A DNA stretch of 42,464 nucleotides from Limimaricola sp. G21655-S1 (GTDB taxonomy: Bacteria; Pseudomonadota; Alphaproteobacteria; Rhodobacterales; Rhodobacteraceae), in NCBI RefSeq assembly GCF_027213785.1, contig NZ_JAPWGO010000023.1:1-42464 (forward strand), given 5' to 3'. The position numbers and the translations under genes were made by a program. Of this stretch, positions 38,919 to 42,464 are shown piece by piece; the first letter of the stretch is position 1; each line of letters starts with the position of its first letter. The notes under the pieces are model-generated. The model ran no database searches and had not been told where the DNA came from. It saw only the letters and a list, made by a program, of their open reading frames with translations.

Positions 38919-38953
38919 TTTGAATTGACACGACATCGCGAAAGAGGGCGGGC

Positions 38954-41749
38954 ATGACGCAATTCGGCAAGGGGTGCCACCTGCACCTGATCGACGGCTC
39001 GGCCTTCATCTTCCGCGCCTATCACGCACTGCCACCGCTGACCCGCAAATCGGACGGTTTGCCGGTTGGCGCGGTGTCGGGCTTCGTCAACATGCTGCAG
39101 CGCTATATCGACGGCAATACCGGCCCCGACGCCGCCACCCATGTCGCGGTGATCTTCGACAAGGGCTCGCATACCTTCCGCAACGATCTCTACGACCTCT
39201 ACAAGGCCAATCGCGAGGCGATGCCCGAGGATCTGCGGCCGCAGATTCCGCTGACGCGTCGCGCCACCGAGGCGTTCAACATCGCCTGCAAGGAGAAGGA
39301 AGGCTTCGAGGCCGACGACATCATCGCGGCGCTCTCCTGCCAAGCTCGGGACGCCGGCGGCCGCGTCACCATCATCTCCTCCGACAAGGACCTGATGCAG
39401 CTCGTCGGCGACGGGGTCGAAATGCTCGACCCGATGAAGAACCGCCGCATCGACCGCGACGGCGTGTTCGAGAAATTCGGCGTCTGGCCCGACCGTGTCG
39501 TCGATGTACAGGCGCTCGCGGGCGATTCGGTCGATAACGTTCCCGGCGCGCCCGGCATCGGCATCAAGACGGCGGCGCTCCTGATCAACGAGTTCGGCGA
39601 TCTGGAGACGCTTCTGGAGCGCGCCGGCGAAATCAAGCAGCCCAAGCGACGCCAGACCCTGATCGAGCACGAAAAACAGATCCGGTTGTCGAAGCAGTTG
39701 GTGGCGCTCGATTGCGACTGCCCGCTCGACTTCACGCTCGACGATCTCGAGATCCGCGAGCCGGACCCCGAGGTGCTGCTGGGCTTCCTCGCCGAGATGG
39801 AGTTCCGCACCATCACCCGCCGAGTTGCCGAGAAACTGGGGCAGGAGGCGCCGGTGGTGCCCGAGGTGGCCGCGACCGAGGCGGTCGAGCCCGAGCCCGA
39901 GGCCCCCTTCGATCATGCCGGTTATCAAAAGGTGACGACGGCCGAGGAGCTGCAGGTCTGGATCGACGCGATCCGCGAGCTGGGCCATGTCGCGGTCGAC
40001 ACCGAGACCACGAGCCTCGACGAGATGCGTGCCGAGCTCGTCGGCATCTCGCTGGCGCTGACGCCGGGCCATGCCTGCTACATACCCCTGTGCCACAGCG
40101 AGGGTGGCGACGATCTGTTCGGGGGTGCCCAGCTCTGCGCGGGACAGATGCCGATGGAGGAGGCGCTGGCGATGCTGAAGCCGGTGTTGGAGGATGCCTC
40201 GATCCTCAAAATCGGTCAGAACATGAAATACGACCTGAAGATTTTCGCCGGTCTTGGGATCGACGTGGCGCCCTTCGACGACACGATGCTCCTGAGCTAC
40301 GCGATGCATGCGGGGCTGCATGGGCACGGCATGGACACGCTCAGCGAGCGCTATCTCGGCCATCTGCCGATCCCGATCAAGCAGGTGATCGGCACCGGCA
40401 AATCGGCGGTGACATTCGATCGGGTCGGCATCGACGAGGCGGTGAAATACGCGGCCGAGGACGCCGACATCACGCTGCGCCTGTGGAAGCGGTTCAAGCC
40501 GGAACTGCACCGCAACCGAGTCACCACCGTCTACGAGACGCTGGAGCGCCCGCTGGTGCCGGTGCTGGCGCGGATGGAGCGGGCGGGCGTCGAGGTCGAC
40601 CGCGAGGTGCTGTCGCGCATGTCCAATGCCTTCGCGCAGAAGATGGCGGGGCTGGAGGCCGAGATCCACGAGAAGGCCGGACGGCCCTTCAATGTCGGGA
40701 GCCCCAAGCAACTCGGCGAGATCCTGTTCGACGATCTCGGCCTGCCCGGCGGAAAGAAGGGCAAGACCGGGGCCTATGCGACGGGGGCCGACATCCTCGA
40801 AGACCTCGCCACCGAACACGAGCTACCGCGCCTCGTGCTGGATTGGCGGCAGATCTCGAAGCTGAAATCGACCTATACCGACAGCCTGCAGGAGCACATC
40901 CACCCCGACACCGGGCGGGTACACACGTCCTATTCGATCGCGGGCGCCAACACCGGCCGCCTCGCCTCGACCGACCCGAACCTGCAGAACATCCCGATCC
41001 GCACCGAGGAGGGCCGCCGCATCCGCGAGGCCTTCGTCGCGCCCAAGGGGCGCACCCTCGTCTCGCTCGACTACAGCCAGATTGAGCTGCGCATCCTCGC
41101 CCACATGGCGGGGATCGAGGAGTTGAAGCAGGCGTTCCGCGAGGGGCAGGACATCCACGCCGCCACCGCGTCCGAGATGTTCAACGTGCCTCTGGACGAA
41201 ATGACACCCGAGATTCGGCGCCAGGCCAAGGCGATCAACTTCGGCGTGATCTATGGCATCTCGGGCTTCGGCCTCGCTCGCAACCTGCGGATTCCGCGCG
41301 AGCAGGCGCAGGGCTTCATCGACCGCTACTTCGAGCGTTTCCCGGGCATCCGCACCTACATGGACGAGACCACCGCCTTCGCGAAGGCCAATGGCTATGT
41401 CCAGACGCTGTTCGGGCGGCGCATCAACACGCCCGAGATCAACGCCAAGGGGCCGGGGGCGGGGTTCGCCAAGCGCGCCGCGATCAACGCGCCGATCCAG
41501 GGCACGGCGGCCGACATCATCCGCCGGGCGATGATCCGCATGGACGATGCCATCGCCGCCGTGCCCTCGGCGCGGATGCTGCTGCAGGTGCATGACGAAC
41601 TGCTGTTCGAGGTCGACGAGGCCGAGGCCGAGGCGCTGATCCCCATCGCCCGCGAGGTGATGGAGAACGCGGCGCGGCCCGCGGTGCATCTCGACGTGCA
41701 GCTGCTGGCCGAGGGCGGGCAGGGTCGGACCTGGGCCGAGGCGCACTGA
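38954..41749 (+). CDS. polA: DNA polymerase I
   Basis: A 931-residue DNA polymerase I for Okazaki-fragment processing and repair. The 5'-3' exonuclease spans about 1-290 (HLIDGSAFIFRAYHAL start). The proofreading domain (about 320-515) keeps D349 and E351 in VAVDTETTS, so it is likely active. The polymerase domain (about 545-931) has motif A with D706 (LDYSQIELR), the O helix RRQAKAINFGVIYG, and motif C with D881 (QVHDELLFEV). Length is normal. GAGGG precedes the ATG. The EcfG-type promoter of the next gene begins three bases after its stop. Confidence 0.98.
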   Translation: MTQFGKGCHLHLIDGSAFIFRAYHALPPLTRKSDGLPVGAVSGFVNMLQRYIDGNTGPDAATHVAVIFDKGSHTFRNDLYDLYKANREAMPEDLRPQIPLTRRATEAFNIACKEKEGFEADDIIAALSCQARDAGGRVTIISSDKDLMQLVGDGVEMLDPMKNRRIDRDGVFEKFGVWPDRVVDVQALAGDSVDNVPGAPGIGIKTAALLINEFGDLETLLERAGEIKQPKRRQTLIEHEKQIRLSKQLVALDCDCPLDFTLDDLEIREPDPEVLLGFLAEMEFRTITRRVAEKLGQEAPVVPEVAATEAVEPEPEAPFDHAGYQKVTTAEELQVWIDAIRELGHVAVDTETTSLDEMRAELVGISLALTPGHACYIPLCHSEGGDDLFGGAQLCAGQMPMEEALAMLKPVLEDASILKIGQNMKYDLKIFAGLGIDVAPFDDTMLLSYAMHAGLHGHGMDTLSERYLGHLPIPIKQVIGTGKSAVTFDRVGIDEAVKYAAEDADITLRLWKRFKPELHRNRVTTVYETLERPLVPVLARMERAGVEVDREVLSRMSNAFAQKMAGLEAEIHEKAGRPFNVGSPKQLGEILFDDLGLPGGKKGKTGAYATGADILEDLATEHELPRLVLDWRQISKLKSTYTDSLQEHIHPDTGRVHTSYSIAGANTGRLASTDPNLQNIPIRTEEGRRIREAFVAPKGRTLVSLDYSQIELRILAHMAGIEELKQAFREGQDIHAATASEMFNVPLDEMTPEIRRQAKAINFGVIYGISGFGLARNLRIPREQAQGFIDRYFERFPGIRTYMDETTAFAKANGYVQTLFGRRINTPEINAKGPGAGFAKRAAINAPIQGTAADIIRRAMIRMDDAIAAVPSARMLLQVHDELLFEVDEAEAEALIPIAREVMENAARPAVHLDVQLLAEGGQGRTWAEAH

Positions 41750-41751
41750 AC

Positions 41752-41776
41752 GGAACCGCGCCCCTCGCGCATCGTT
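41752..41776 (+). promoter_or_regulatory. EcfG-type general-stress promoter for the FMN-binding protein
   Basis: Exact GGAAC (41752-41756), 16 bases, CGTT (41773-41776), directly after polA. It lies 54 bases before the start of the stress protein. Confidence 0.75.
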
Positions 41777-41830
41777 GCCTTGCCGAAGCGGGCGGCGGCA
41801 ACGTGGCCGCCCGTCCAGCACGAGGATTCA

Positions 41831-42325
41831 ATGATGGGCGAGCACAGCCAAGAGAAGCGCGTGGAAATGTTCTGGAAGCGGATCGATGGTCTGCATGCCG
41901 GGCTGATCGGGCTCAAGGGCACCGATCGGCTGATTCCGATGGCGCATTACACCGACCCCGAAGCGGGCTGCCTGTGGTTCATCGGCCATGACGGCACCGA
42001 ACTGGCGGAGCGCGCCGAGGTCGGTCCGCAGGACGCGGTCTTCGCGGTGACCAGCGACGAGCATGGCATCTATACCCATGTCCACGGCACGCTGACGCTG
42101 AGCCATGACGAGCAGAAGCTCGACGAGCTGTGGTCGAAGGTGGCCGCGAGCTGGTTCGAGGATGGCCGCCGCGATCCCGACATCCGGCTGTTGTGCTTGA
42201 CGCTGCGATCGGCCGAGGTCTGGACCTCGACCACCTCCGCCGCGCGGTTCCTCTACGAGACCGCCAAGGGCAACCTGTCGGAGAGCAAGCCCGACGTGGG
42301 CGATAATTACTCGCTTACGTTCTGA
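41831..42325 (+). CDS. Pyridoxamine-5'-phosphate-oxidase-like general stress protein (GSP26 type)
   Basis: A 164-residue split-barrel flavin-binding protein of the Pyridox_oxase_2 / general stress protein 26 family. The pattern is a KRVEMFWKRIDGLHAG start, then LIPMAHYTDPEAGCLWFIGHDGTELA, the HVHGTLTLSHDEQKLDELW segment, and the LRSAEVWTSTTSA strand. Family members bind FMN or FAD; the reaction is not known. Two ATGs lie at 41831 and 41834, with GAGG upstream of both; the second is better spaced. An exact EcfG-type promoter precedes it, in line with the stress role of the family. Confidence 0.9.
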   Translation: MMGEHSQEKRVEMFWKRIDGLHAGLIGLKGTDRLIPMAHYTDPEAGCLWFIGHDGTELAERAEVGPQDAVFAVTSDEHGIYTHVHGTLTLSHDEQKLDELWSKVAASWFEDGRRDPDIRLLCLTLRSAEVWTSTTSAARFLYETAKGNLSESKPDVGDNYSLTF

Positions 42326-42464
42326 AACAAGGCGTCCTCGACGCGGGAAGGGCGGCCCCCGGGGCGCCCCTGACCGTTAAGGCGGGCCGAAAGATAACAA
42401 TCACGGAAATGGTAACCGCCGAAAAAAAACCCGGGGCCGTACCGGACCACCCCCCCCCGCCGGG

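Noticed and set aside
38925-38930. TTGACA upstream of polA as a -35 element
   Set aside because: No acceptable -10 at 16-18 bases; that position is GC-rich and falls at the ribosome binding site.
38765-40819. A 684-codon frame on the minus strand across polA
   Set aside because: It is the shadow of polA codons; no family features, and it conflicts with a complete DNA polymerase I.
42326-42464. A- and C-homopolymer runs and GC hairpin at the right end
   Set aside because: Runs of eight A and nine C close to the final base look like a poor-quality contig end. No gene or reliable signal can be read in the last 139 bases.

Overview
This window is about 42 kb of high-GC chromosome, most likely from a member of the Rhodobacterales (Alphaproteobacteria). 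The evidence is a split ATP synthase operon with AtpI and separate b' and b subunits, a MipZ division-site ATPase, the run ffh / aroQ / rpsP / rimM / trmD / rplS / rpmE, a zf-CHCC protein beside polA, and overlapping start/stop codons throughout. The genus cannot be told from the sequence. No complete mobile element, CRISPR array, rRNA or intact tRNA gene was found.

Layout. 1-628 has no convincing gene, but it holds the last 18 bases of a tRNA-fMet gene plus a terminator, which looks like a former integration (att) site. 629-4915: a secreted molybdopterin-fold protein, a membrane protein, an orphan Xre/MbcA/ParS-like antitoxin protein, a THUMP RNA methyltransferase, a rhodanese and an SDR dehydrogenase. 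5068-11573: treZ-treY-glgX, the route from glycogen or maltodextrin to trehalose. 11655-15359: a glutathione-reductase-like flavoprotein divergent from a stress-type SDR, a GNAT enzyme, and mipZ. 15733-17579: a DEAD-box helicase with a long leader, and an unknown protein. 17827-23580 (minus strand): the SRP/ribosome cluster, containing bluB and a DUF1328 gene. 23815-25204: a LysR regulator, a 24-residue membrane peptide and an ArsR regulator. 25425-28043: atpI-atpB-atpE-atpX-atpF. 28118-32791: a small secreted protein, a GntR/FCD regulator, an OmpA-like lipoprotein, an Ada-like DNA repair protein, endonuclease III and an adenosine-kinase-like enzyme. 32788-36467: a PAP2 phosphatase, a sulfotransferase divergent from a branching glycosyltransferase, and a HIT protein. 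36516-42325: an MscS channel, an orphan ABC ATPase, a zinc-finger protein, polA, and a general-stress FMN-binding protein.

The most notable signal crosses these regions. The exact pattern GGAAC-N16-CGTT, the consensus of the alphaproteobacterial general-stress sigma factor EcfG, occurs five times. Each copy is intergenic and points at a gene: glgX, the stress-type SDR, the 24-residue peptide, the OmpA-like lipoprotein and the GSP26-like FMN protein. Near matches lie before DUF1328, treZ and the glutathione-reductase-like gene. Much of the window therefore looks like scattered members of one general-stress regulon (trehalose synthesis, redox defence, envelope proteins), interleaved with housekeeping operons for translation, ATP synthesis and replication. 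The sigma factor and its PhyR/NepR regulators are not in the window.
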